DNA of 32,610 nt, taken from the NCBI GenBank assembly GCA_036562755.1, contig DATCJN010000048.1:1-32610 (forward strand), read 5' to 3'. The notes beneath the pieces are model-generated. The model had not been told where the DNA came from and did no database searches. It worked only from the letters and a program-made list of their open reading frames with translations. This stretch comes from DUVY01 sp036562755. Its GTDB lineage: Bacteria > Bacillota > Clostridia > Christensenellales > DUVY01. A program made the translations under genes and the position numbers. Positions 1-7,323 of this stretch are shown here, one piece after another (the stretch's first letter is position 1; every line of letters begins with the position of its first letter).

Positions 1-2
1 AC

Positions 3-1031
3 AACTTAAAAACCGACACTTTGTCCAGCGCTGACCTTGCCAAATTCAAAGCCGACCTAAAAGAATTAGAAAAATATAACAACGCTAAGCCTTACGAATA
101 CGCTAAACTATACGCAAAGCTTAAAGATTTTTGGTTTATCAAGTATTTGTATTATAACGACGCATATAATGTTATGCTGTTTACCAAGCTAAGAGAACAT
201 GTCGAAGGCAACGTAACCGTAACCGAAGAAGAAGTTGTAAACTATTATGATAAAAAGCTGGCTGAGCAACAAGCTTCCTTTGACGCTAATATAGATAATT
301 ATATCTCAGCTTTAAAAGATAATAAAGAGATAATAATTTATCATCCTCAAGACGTTAAATGGTTCTATGTAAAGCATATACTGATACCTTTCTCCGACGA
401 GCAAAAGGCAAAAATTGAAAACTATAAAAAGCTTGGCTTACCTGAGAGCGCCGTAAAAGCTTATAGAGACAGCCTTGCTAATCAAATAACCTCTTATATG
501 CACGTCAACGGCAACAATTACGGCGAGAGATTGACGCTCTCCCAGATTGAAAGCCACATTTTAAGCGCTACTTCCAGAGAGAAATTTGAGAGATTAATCT
601 ATCTATACAATACTGACCCCGGAATGTTTGACAGCGTTATGGGCTACGGTATGCAATATACCTATCCCAAAACCGGCACTTCGGGATATATGCTTGAGTT
701 TGAAGCAGCATCGTTTAGATTATACGAAAATGGCCAAGTAGGCGCTATAGAAAAAGCGATTACCGATTACGGCGTGCATTATATAATGCTTTATTCCATA
801 GTAAAGCCTGAAACAAAAGCCTTACTCGATTGGACCAACGATTTTGGTCACGAATTCTATGGCATAACAATCAAAGAAGCTTTAAGAAGAGAGCTGCTTG
901 ATAGCAAAAAAGCCGACGCATATACCAATTACCAAAACAAAATCTTAAAGCAACTAAACAGAGAATGGGAGCCTTATATTACTTTGTATCCCAAACGCTA
1001 TAATAGATTAATTAAATTGGCGAAAGGCTAA
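3..1031 (+). CDS. PrsA/parvulin-like foldase, 5' end missing
   Basis: The frame is open to the left edge of the window, so the N-terminus, including any lipoprotein signal, is not seen; the TTG at 21 is probably just an internal Leu codon. The visible ~342 residues are helical and charged, with Tyr/Lys-rich stretches. A segment reading VKWFYVKHILIPF (about residues 113-125 from the TTG) resembles the first strand of a parvulin peptidyl-prolyl isomerase. A later segment, SGYMLEFEAASFRL followed by DYGVHYIMLYS, resembles the parvulin C-terminal strand-helix-strand. The parts before and after fit the N/C chaperone lobes of PrsA/SurA proteins, which fold exported proteins outside the membrane. 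The parvulin core is divergent and has a long insert, so isomerase activity is uncertain. It is the last gene of its unit, with a hairpin following. Confidence 0.6.
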   Translation, partial: NLKTDTLSSADLAKFKADLKELEKYNNAKPYEYAKLYAKLKDFWFIKYLYYNDAYNVMLFTKLREHVEGNVTVTEEEVVNYYDKKLAEQQASFDANIDNYISALKDNKEIIIYHPQDVKWFYVKHILIPFSDEQKAKIENYKKLGLPESAVKAYRDSLANQITSYMHVNGNNYGERLTLSQIESHILSATSREKFERLIYLYNTDPGMFDSVMGYGMQYTYPKTGTSGYMLEFEAASFRLYENGQVGAIEKAITDYGVHYIMLYSIVKPETKALLDWTNDFGHEFYGITIKEALRRELLDSKKADAYTNYQNKILKQLNREWEPYITLYPKRYNRLIKLAKG

Positions 1032-1051
1032 TAAATTTAAGCGTTTAAAAT

Positions 1052-1092
1052 ATCTAAGAATATGCCCTTTCGCTTAGATTGGGCATATTTTT
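1052..1092 (+). terminator. intrinsic terminator with an interleaved competing hairpin
   Basis: The arms 1059-1067 (AATATGCCC) and 1081-1089 (GGGCATATT) form a 9-bp stem running into TTTTT at 1088-1092. A second perfect pairing, 1052-1058 (ATCTAAG) with 1073-1079 (CTTAGAT), interleaves with it. Probably ends the PrsA-like transcript; it could also act as an attenuator before hisC. Confidence 0.75.
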
Positions 1093-1113
1093 ATATTAAA
1101 GGGGAGTAAAACT

Positions 1114-2160
1114 ATGCTTTTGAGCAAAAAAGCGCAGTCAGTCAAAGAATATGTAGCCGGCGAACAAATTAACGCAGGCTATATTAAACTAAATTCCAAC
1201 GAAAACCCTTATCCTCCGACCAAAGCCGTGCTAAAGGCCATTAAGAAAACCCAAAAGTTAAACTTTTATCCCAGTCCTAAAGCGGACGACTTAAGAAAAG
1301 CTTTGGGCGAAATGTATGACATTAACCCCGATAACATCTTTGTGGGCAACGGCAGCGACGAGATTTTGGGGTTGGCCTATATGACCTTTTTTGATCCAAA
1401 AGAAAAGGACATCGTGTTCCCCGATATTACATATAGCTTTTATCCCGTCTGGGCGGAGCTTTACGATATAAATTACAGGACGATACCGGTAAAAGACGAC
1501 TTTACCATTGACGCTGGCGATTATCTAAATTTGCCTGACTGTCAAGGCGTTATCTTAGCCAATCCCAACGCGCCTACTTCTCTGGAGCTAGGCTTCCAAG
1601 AAATGCAAAAAATCGTCGAGGCCAACCAGAACAAAGTCATTATCATAGACGAGGCGTATGTCAATTTTGGAACTTTTTCTTGTCTGGAATTGGCCAAAAA
1701 ATATGACAATGTCTTAATCGTGCGCACTTTTTCTAAGGCGTATTCGCTTGCGGGGCTTAGGTGCGGATTTGCTATCGGAAACGCCGAATTAATAAAGGGT
1801 TTAGAAAAGATAAGAGATTGCTTTAACAGCTACACTATAGACAGAGCAGCCCAAGCGGGCGCTTTGGCGGCGGTTAAAGATTTTAAAAATATCAAAAAAA
1901 ATATAGATAAAGTAATAGCCACCCGCGACAGATGCGTTAAGGCATTGCGGGAAATGGGCTATAAAGTATTCGACTCTAAGACTAATTTTATATTCTTAAC
2001 TAAGCAAGGCTTAGACGCAAGAGCCCTGATGCTGAAACTAAAAGAGAAAAAGTTCCTGGTAAGGCATTTTAATTTGCCCAGAATAGATAATTATTTAAGG
2101 ATTACGGTAGGCACGGACGAGCAAATGGATAAGCTCTTAGAAGAGCTTGGAAAAAATTAA
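1114..2160 (+). CDS. hisC: histidinol-phosphate aminotransferase HisC (PLP fold type I)
   Basis: A 348-aa class I/II PLP-dependent aminotransferase. Family signs are the N-terminal KLNSNENPYPP substrate segment (about 26-36), FVGNGSDEI (77-84), NPNAPT (150-155), the PLP-contacting IIDEAYVNF (Asp179, Tyr182) and the Schiff-base lysine in RTFSKAYSLAGLR (Lys208). HisC converts imidazole-acetol phosphate plus glutamate to histidinol phosphate in the cytosol; many Firmicute homologues also transaminate aromatic keto acids. The ATG at 1114 has a GGGGAG ribosome site at 1101-1106. No other his gene is near, so it stands alone, and an aromatic-aminotransferase role cannot be excluded. Confidence 0.92.
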   Translation: MLLSKKAQSVKEYVAGEQINAGYIKLNSNENPYPPTKAVLKAIKKTQKLNFYPSPKADDLRKALGEMYDINPDNIFVGNGSDEILGLAYMTFFDPKEKDIVFPDITYSFYPVWAELYDINYRTIPVKDDFTIDAGDYLNLPDCQGVILANPNAPTSLELGFQEMQKIVEANQNKVIIIDEAYVNFGTFSCLELAKKYDNVLIVRTFSKAYSLAGLRCGFAIGNAELIKGLEKIRDCFNSYTIDRAAQAGALAAVKDFKNIKKNIDKVIATRDRCVKALREMGYKVFDSKTNFIFLTKQGLDARALMLKLKEKKFLVRHFNLPRIDNYLRITVGTDEQMDKLLEELGKN

Positions 2161-2180
2161 ATAAATCGACTTTAAAAATA

Positions 2181-2209
2181 TTGTTCAATTGTTTTTATAA
2201 TGTTATAAT
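2181..2209 (+). promoter_or_regulatory. sigma-A promoter of the corA leader
   Basis: A -35 TTGTTC (2181-2186), a 17-nt spacer and a -10 TATAAT (2204-2209) preceded by an extended TGT (2201-2203). Transcription should start near 2216, directly at the GAGGAG ribosome site of the leader ORF. Confidence 0.8.
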
Positions 2210-2230
2210 CAATTTCGAGGAGAAATTATT

Positions 2231-2269
2231 ATGGACGACCCAAGCGGGAGAAATAATAATATTAGTTAG
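2231..2269 (+). CDS. 12-residue leader peptide ORF upstream of corA
   Basis: ATG at 2231, stop TAG at 2267-2269, product MDDPSGRNNNIS. It has one of the clearest ribosome sites in the window (GAGGAG at 2217-2222, 8 nt before ATG) and lies about 15 nt from the predicted transcript start. Its stop is 5 nt before a 13-bp hairpin arm and 33 nt before a terminator. This is the layout of a regulatory leader peptide. The Asp-Asp-Pro start resembles the acidic/proline starts that destabilise ribosomes at low Mg2+ in enterobacterial MgtL; that parallel is inference. Confidence 0.6.
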   Translation: MDDPSGRNNNIS

Positions 2270-2274
2270 ATAAC

Positions 2275-2329
2275 GACAATTAACCGCTTATATAAAAATT
2301 AGTGCGCGGTTAATTGTCCGCGCATTTTT
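2275..2329 (+). promoter_or_regulatory. mutually exclusive antiterminator/terminator in the corA leader
   Basis: Arms 2275-2287 and 2306-2318 pair perfectly over 13 bp (GACAATTAACCGC with GCGGTTAATTGTC). The 3' arm overlaps a second hairpin, 2303-2309 (TGCGCGG) with 2318-2324 (CCGCGCA), loop 2310-2317, followed by TTTTT at 2325-2329. Only one can form. The first is a candidate antiterminator, the second an intrinsic terminator 25 nt before corA. Confidence 0.7.
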
Positions 2330-2354
2330 AATTTAATTATATAGGCGGTGTATT

Positions 2355-3299
2355 ATGGTAAGATTCTTCTTTACGCCTGTCGGCGAAAAAAACGCTCATG
2401 AAATCGAGGCCGCAATCAAAAATTGTTGGATTCATATGGAAAATCCAAGCGACCTTGATATTGAAAACATTTCTAAAGCAACGGGCGTATCCCCCCAAAT
2501 GCTAAAAGCCGCGCTGGACGAGGAAGAGCGCGCGCATATCGAAATCGAGGACCAAAACAAGTTAATATTGGTGGACATACCCATTATGTCCGAGTCTGAC
2601 GACGGGGAGTCTTATGTTTATAATACCCTGCCGCTAGGAATAATTATTACGCCTGAGCATTTCATCACCGTGTGTTTAAAGAGCACTTCGGTAATAAACG
2701 ATTTTATCCACGGTTTTGTAAAAGGTTTTGACATCAACAAGCCCACCCGCTTTTTATACCAAATACTTTATCATAATTCGGTCAAGTTTTTGCATTATCT
2801 TAAACAGATAGACAAATCGAGCACGAGAATTCAAAAAAAGCTCCATAGGTCCATGAAAAACAAAGAGCTCATTCAGCTTCTGGAGCTTGAAAAGTCCCTA
2901 GTTTATTTCTCCACCTCCATAAAATCTAACCACACCGTGTTGGAAAAGGTCTTGGCCAGCTCGATTATAAAACACTACGATGAAGACCAAGATATATTGG
3001 ACGACGCCGTAATAGAAAGCCGTCAGGCTATGGAGATGGCGGATATTTACCGCGACGTCTTAGGCAGCACGATGGACGCTTACGCCTCGGTTATAGGCAA
3101 CAACCAAAACAAAGTAATGAAACTGTTAACGGCTATAACCATAATCATTACCATACCCAATATTATAGCGTCTTTGTTCGGCATGAATCTTATCTTGCCC
3201 TTGTCTGAAAATAAATTTGGTTTTTGGATAGTGCTTGGAATTTCGGCGATTTTTTCCGGAATAGCCGCTCTTATTATGTACAGAAAAAAGATGTTTTAA
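2355..3299 (+). CDS. corA: CorA-family magnesium/divalent cation channel
   Basis: A 314-aa CorA/MIT family protein that passes Mg2+ (possibly Co2+/Ni2+) through the cell membrane as a pentamer. It shows the usual cytosolic alpha/beta domain (about 1-150), a long charged helix that forms the funnel (about 150-250), then two C-terminal membrane helices. The first helix ends in the diagnostic Gly-Met-Asn (276-278, in LFGMNLILPLSE). The second runs about 288-308 and is followed by the basic tail YRKKMF. The length is typical. The ATG at 2355 has a modest AGGCGGTG site. Expression probably depends on the upstream leader-peptide attenuator, the most unusual feature here. Confidence 0.93.
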   Translation: MVRFFFTPVGEKNAHEIEAAIKNCWIHMENPSDLDIENISKATGVSPQMLKAALDEEERAHIEIEDQNKLILVDIPIMSESDDGESYVYNTLPLGIIITPEHFITVCLKSTSVINDFIHGFVKGFDINKPTRFLYQILYHNSVKFLHYLKQIDKSSTRIQKKLHRSMKNKELIQLLELEKSLVYFSTSIKSNHTVLEKVLASSIIKHYDEDQDILDDAVIESRQAMEMADIYRDVLGSTMDAYASVIGNNQNKVMKLLTAITIIITIPNIIASLFGMNLILPLSENKFGFWIVLGISAIFSGIAALIMYRKKMF

Positions 3300-3303
3300 A
3301 TAA

Positions 3304-3331
3304 AAAATCCTCTCGGATAAGAGAGGATTTT
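3304..3331. terminator. bidirectional terminator between corA and the SPOCS/LysM gene
   Basis: Perfect 11-bp stem 3304-3314 / 3321-3331 (AAAATCCTCTC with GAGAGGATTTT), loop GGATAA, T/A runs on both sides. It serves both convergent genes. Confidence 0.88.
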
Positions 3332-3347
3332 TTAGAGTTTTGGGCGA

Positions 3348-4883
3348 TTATATGTCGGCTGTGATTTGTCTATAAATCAATATTCTTTCTCCCGCTCCCA
3401 AAGGTTCTTTTAGATTGGGATTATTTTTGAGTATTACTTCGGGCGTGGTGTGCAGCGCTTTTGCCACATCCCACAGTTTTTCGCCCTCGCGCGTAATATA
3501 TACGGCTATAGCGCAATCCTTGGTCATTTTGACTTCGCCGATTTGGATATCTTTTATATAATAACCTATCTTTTTCTTATATACATTAACGCAGAATCTT
3601 ACATCCGCTCTTAACTCTATATCTCCCTTTCTCTTAGGATAAGCGGTTATCTTTTGAACGCACGCCTCTCCGTCAAACTCCAGATTGCCTTTGGGGAGGT
3701 CGCATTTTGCGGTTATCGAATACGGCAATTCCACAGAAACGGAGTTGCGCGTTTCAAACTCGTTGTTCCAATAAATAATACCCGTATGCAATACGCCTTC
3801 GATTATCAGTTTGTCGCCATCGTTATAGATATTGGCGATTTGGGCTTTGGAGGAAGTAAGGCATATCACCTTATCTACGCTGGGCAAATCGTCGCCCAGT
3901 TCGGCCGCGCCGTCTATGGTCTGGTCTAAGACTTTTACGCCTTCGAATTGCTTTATCTCCAGGCTTTCGCCTACGATTTTTATTTCTTTGGACACGCTGA
4001 AGGCGTCCACCACCGCCGCGGCTTTTGCCTTGCACATAGTGCGGCAATCAGCTTGGATCTTAAAGTCGCACTTAATGGTCTTGGTATTGGTCGCCAAGTC
4101 GTCGGCGAGCGTTACCGAAAAGCCGTTTATTTTTATCGCGTATATAACTTTGTCGTCAATTCTAGCGCCCATAGCGTTCAGCTCATGGGTGTATTCGGCG
4201 GCAAAGTTTTCGTTTTTGATAAGGCCGTTATCCGAAGTATAGATGACATTGAGGTCGATTATACCCGAAACAACTACGCAGTCCAGGCCCGCGCTTACCT
4301 CTTTGGTAATGTGGTTTGCTTCGCACAGCAAGATATTGACTATATTGTCTTTCGGCTCAAACTCTTCGTTGATATAGAATGTTTCCGAGCACTTGGAGCT
4401 TACTGTGTCGTATTCAAGTTCTTCGGTCTGGGTATAAATATCTTCCGTGCCTTCTTTTAAAAGATTAATTTGCTCTTTGACCAAAACTTTGCAGCAAATC
4501 TCTATCGCCGCGGATACCTTTAGCTCGGTTTGGGTAACCGATACCGTTTCGGTATCCAAAACTTTGGCTTGCAGCATTAATTCGCTCGAGGGCATTATGC
4601 ATTCATCAGACACTTTGTCTGAAAAGTCGGCGTTATAATCCATACTATTGGTCGCCCCGTCCGTATCCAAAAACAATACTTTAAAATTAGCCCTGCCGTT
4701 ATAACGCACCTCGCCCGCAAGCGCTTCAAACGCCAAAATTTCGGCGTCAGCCGATATAGTAAGAATCTTAGCTATCTTAACATCGGTTAAGGGCTGAAGT
4801 TTTGCTTCGATAGCGATTTGGTTAGGAGTAACCGTTTTAAAATGCTCGGGTATGATTTCTTCAAAAATAAGTTCTGATGCCAT
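3348..4883 (-). CDS. SPOCS (DUF3794) and LysM domain protein, spore-associated
   Basis: A 511-aa beta-rich acidic protein without a signal peptide. Repeated segments, such as EILAFEALAGEVRYNGRANF near 50-70 and comparable stretches near 210-260 and 350-400, match SPOCS (DUF3794) repeats, which occur in spore coat and related Firmicute proteins. The C-terminus (about 463-507) is a LysM motif, reading EGEKLWDVAKALHTTPEVILKNNP in pieces and ending GAGERILIYR. This pairing of several SPOCS repeats with one C-terminal LysM is common in Clostridia. LysM suggests binding to cortex or cell-wall peptidoglycan during spore assembly. The ATG at 4883 follows an AGGGGGC site. The AT-rich 5' region gave no clear sporulation-sigma promoter by eye. 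Confidence 0.85.
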   Translation of the reverse strand: MASELIFEEIIPEHFKTVTPNQIAIEAKLQPLTDVKIAKILTISADAEILAFEALAGEVRYNGRANFKVLFLDTDGATNSMDYNADFSDKVSDECIMPSSELMLQAKVLDTETVSVTQTELKVSAAIEICCKVLVKEQINLLKEGTEDIYTQTEELEYDTVSSKCSETFYINEEFEPKDNIVNILLCEANHITKEVSAGLDCVVVSGIIDLNVIYTSDNGLIKNENFAAEYTHELNAMGARIDDKVIYAIKINGFSVTLADDLATNTKTIKCDFKIQADCRTMCKAKAAAVVDAFSVSKEIKIVGESLEIKQFEGVKVLDQTIDGAAELGDDLPSVDKVICLTSSKAQIANIYNDGDKLIIEGVLHTGIIYWNNEFETRNSVSVELPYSITAKCDLPKGNLEFDGEACVQKITAYPKRKGDIELRADVRFCVNVYKKKIGYYIKDIQIGEVKMTKDCAIAVYITREGEKLWDVAKALHTTPEVILKNNPNLKEPLGAGERILIYRQITADI

Positions 4884-5080
4884 ATCAAATGCCCCCTGTT
4901 TTATTTACAGTGTAACAATATATTTTATAGCCTTAAAACAGAAATTATGACTATAAAAACATATAAAAGAAGTATTTTTGTTTCTTGGGCGGGGCGATTT
5001 TTTTGTTTATTTTTGGTTTTTTTGGGGCATAATACAAAGCGTTGATAATTTTGGCAAAATTTTTACCAAGGAGAACCAAA

Positions 5081-5329
5081 ATGAGAAAACCTGTTTATGA
5101 AATGGACTCGGTAAAACAGCAAATCTTAAGCCTAAAAGGCAAAAACATAAAACTCACCGTCCATCGCGGACGCAAGCGCTATGTCCGTTATACAGGCGTT
5201 TTGGAAGAGACTTATCCATCAGTGTTTACGGTTCGAGTCAACGAGCAAAAAGCCATGGATATAATCACTTATTCTTATTCCGATGTTTTATGCGGCGACG
5301 TCAAAATTGCGGAAGCCGTTCCGACCTAA
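5081..5329 (+). CDS. veg: Veg family protein
   Basis: An 82-aa protein of the Veg (DUF1021) family, abundant in Bacillus and linked to biofilm gene control. Family features are the N-terminal helix followed by an SH3-like beta barrel: LKGKNIKLTVHRGRKRYVRY, TGVLEETYPSVFTVRV and TYSYSDVLCGDVKI. The start is ATG 5081, because AAGGAG at 5068-5073 sits 7 nt before it; an earlier in-frame TTG at 5042 has no ribosome site. A CATAAT at 5028-5033 is a likely -10. Its stop codon overlaps the stop codon of convergent uppP. Confidence 0.9.
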   Translation: MRKPVYEMDSVKQQILSLKGKNIKLTVHRGRKRYVRYTGVLEETYPSVFTVRVNEQKAMDIITYSYSDVLCGDVKIAEAVPT

Positions 5330-6096
5330 ATCAAGATAAAAGACAGCAAAGACATTATCATCAAATAAATTGAAAAGCCCCAAAAACCGCGCTTTGAGAT
5401 TGCCTTTAGCATTATTTTGGCGGCAAAGTATCCGCTGATAAGCGCGCTGATAAACCCCGCGACCAACGCGCCCGCGCCTATATCGGCGGAGATAACGCCT
5501 ACATCCACAATATCAAAAATTGTCGCGCCCAGAATTATGGGAATGCTCATTAAAAAGGAATATTCCGCCGCCGTCTTTCTGTCCAGCCCCATCACAAGAC
5601 CTGAACTAATCGTCGAGCCGCTGCGGGAGATTCCCGGAAAGACGGCTACGCCCTGAAAGACGCCCATTACCAGCGCGGTTTTAAGGTCAATATTTTCTAC
5701 CGTTAGCTCCATAATTTTTTTATCTTTGGATTGCGAAAAATCGCCGATTACCAAAAAGACCGCGCTTATTAAAAATCCCCAGCCTAAGTATCTGCCGTCA
5801 AAAGATTTTTTTAAAAATCCCTCAAAAACCAACGCAATTACTACGGCGGGGATAGTTGATATAAACAACATTAAAACGGGCTTAGAGAAGGGTTTTAAGC
5901 ATATCTTTTTTACCTGTTCGAACATTACTATTATTACGGCAATCAATGTGGCCAGGTGAACCAAAATATCAAAACTCAAGCCGCCCTCTATTCCAAATAC
6001 GCTTTGCAAAAAGACCAGGTGCCCGCTGCTAGAGATGGGCAAAAACTCGGTCAGACCTTGAACTATTCCTAATATAATAGCTTCCCAAACGCTCAT
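5326..6096 (-). CDS. uppP: undecaprenyl-diphosphatase UppP/BacA
   Basis: A very hydrophobic 256-aa BacA-family phosphatase that recycles undecaprenyl diphosphate, the lipid carrier of cell-wall synthesis; it usually raises bacitracin tolerance. The N-terminus has the catalytic signature GIVQGLTEFLPISSSGHLV, and the second signature GVFQGVAVFPGISRSGSTI contains the conserved Arg/Ser. About 8 membrane helices are predicted. I chose the ATG at 6096 (MSVWEAI), where family members begin. A TTG at 6123 would add 9 residues. Neither has a ribosome site. A TACTAT box lies 6 nt upstream of the ATG, so a leaderless message is possible. It ends 4 nt inside veg. Confidence 0.93.
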   Translation of the reverse strand: MSVWEAIILGIVQGLTEFLPISSSGHLVFLQSVFGIEGGLSFDILVHLATLIAVIIVMFEQVKKICLKPFSKPVLMLFISTIPAVVIALVFEGFLKKSFDGRYLGWGFLISAVFLVIGDFSQSKDKKIMELTVENIDLKTALVMGVFQGVAVFPGISRSGSTISSGLVMGLDRKTAAEYSFLMSIPIILGATIFDIVDVGVISADIGAGALVAGFISALISGYFAAKIMLKAISKRGFWGFSIYLMIMSLLSFILI

Positions 6097-6147
6097 AAAT
6101 AAATAGTATGGCAAAAATTTCAAATTAATGACAGGGCTTGTTAAGAT

Positions 6148-6177
6148 TTGGCTTTTTTTACCTTGTTATGCTATAAT
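6148..6177 (+). promoter_or_regulatory. sigma-A promoter of ychF
   Basis: TTGGCT (6148-6153), an 18-nt spacer, then TATAAT (6172-6177) with an extended TGC (6169-6171). The predicted start near 6184 gives a 32-nt leader. Confidence 0.75.
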
Positions 6178-6215
6178 ACCTGTTGTTTATTTTATAACTT
6201 TTGGAGCATTTTTAA

Positions 6216-7304
6216 ATGAAACTTGGCGTAGTGGGCCTGCCTAACGTAGGAAAAAGTACTCTGTTTAACGCGATAACCAACGCGGGCGCCGAAAGCGCAA
6301 ATTACCCCTTTTGCACGATAGAACCAAATGTGGGCGTAGTGAACGTTCCCGATCCTAGACTAGAAGTCTTAGGAAAATTATATAATACCAAAAAAATAAC
6401 TCCTGCTATTTTGGAGTTTGTGGATATCGCCGGTTTAGTCAAAGGCGCAAGCCGCGGCGAAGGATTGGGAAACAAGTTCCTGTCTCATATTCGCGAAGTG
6501 GACGCCATAGTGCATTTGGTAAGGTGCTTTGACGACTCTAACATAATCCACGTGGAAGGCTCGGTTGACCCGATTAGAGATATAGAAACCATAGAATACG
6601 AATTAATATTGGCGGATCTAGAGAGCATAGAAAGAAGAATAGACAGAGCGCAAAAAGCCGCCAAGGGCAAGGATAAATCAAGCCTAGAAGAGCTAAAATT
6701 ATTGGAAAAAATTAAAGCGGCCTTGGAAAAAGGTCAAAGGGCTCGAAGCGCGCTGGAGAATGAAGAAGAAATAGAAGCCGCCCAACAGTTTTTCTTGCTT
6801 ACCACAAAGCCCGTTATTTATTGCGCCAATATCAGCGAGCAAGACCTGGGAAAAGAGACAGAATATATAAAGGCCGTTAGAGATTACGCTCAATCTCAAA
6901 ACGCCGAGTTTATGGTTATCTGCGCCAAAATTGAAGAAGAACTGGCGTCTTTGCCCCCCGAAGAGAGAAAGCAGTTTGCCCAGGAATTAGGACTGGAAAG
7001 CAGCGGTTTAGAGCAGCTAATAGTAAAGGGCTATAAGCTGCTTGGGCTGATTAGCTTTTTGACGGCGGGCGAAAAAGAGGTGCGCGCCTGGACCATAAAA
7101 AAAGGCACCAAAGCGCCTCAAGCCGCGGGCAAGATTCACAGTGATTTTGAGAGGGGTTTTATCAGGGCTGAAATCGTAAGTTACCAAGACCTAGTGGAAC
7201 TGGGCTCTTTTAACGCCGCCAAAGAAAAAGGCAAGGTCAGAAGCGAAGGAAAAGACTATGTCATTCAAGAAGACGACGTAGTCTTGTTTAGATTTAACGT
7301 TTGA
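6216..7304 (+). CDS. ychF: YchF/Ola1-type P-loop ATPase
   Basis: A 362-aa Obg-related TRAFAC NTPase; the YchF branch hydrolyses ATP and associates with ribosomes, with roles in stress response. The G1 P-loop is GLPNVGKSTLF (7-17), and the switch II region reads VDIAGLVKGASRGEGLGNKFL. The G4 position has NISE instead of NKxD, as is usual for this ATP-preferring family. A coiled-coil insert is followed by the C-terminal TGS domain, which ends GKDYVIQEDDVVLFRFNV. The length matches the family (about 363). GGAG lies upstream of ATG 6216. Confidence 0.95.
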   Translation: MKLGVVGLPNVGKSTLFNAITNAGAESANYPFCTIEPNVGVVNVPDPRLEVLGKLYNTKKITPAILEFVDIAGLVKGASRGEGLGNKFLSHIREVDAIVHLVRCFDDSNIIHVEGSVDPIRDIETIEYELILADLESIERRIDRAQKAAKGKDKSSLEELKLLEKIKAALEKGQRARSALENEEEIEAAQQFFLLTTKPVIYCANISEQDLGKETEYIKAVRDYAQSQNAEFMVICAKIEEELASLPPEERKQFAQELGLESSGLEQLIVKGYKLLGLISFLTAGEKEVRAWTIKKGTKAPQAAGKIHSDFERGFIRAEIVSYQDLVELGSFNAAKEKGKVRSEGKDYVIQEDDVVLFRFNV

Positions 7305-7306
7305 TT

Positions 7307-7315
7307 TGGTATAAT
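7307..7315 (+). promoter_or_regulatory. extended -10 promoter directly before tilS
   Basis: TGGTATAAT (extended -10) ends at 7315, 9 nt before the tilS ATG, so transcription from it would begin at or within about 3 nt of the start codon. No good -35 is visible at 16-18 nt. Confidence 0.5.
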
Positions 7316-7323
7316 TTTATTAG

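Noticed and set aside
1059..1092. Histidine attenuator (His-codon leader) before hisC
   Set aside because: No short ORF with His codons lies between the PrsA-like stop and hisC.
2210..2354. M-box (ykoK) Mg riboswitch before corA
   Set aside because: The leader is ~139 nt, much of it taken by the small ORF and two simple hairpins; I see none of the multi-helix M-box core.
3654..4638. Several long plus-strand frames across the SPOCS/LysM gene
   Set aside because: They are antisense shadows; the minus frame has clear domains, a ribosome site and a terminator.
4884..5060. Sigma-E/K promoter for the SPOCS/LysM gene
   Set aside because: CATA-like pieces exist but not at the right spacing from a partner -35; too weak to call.
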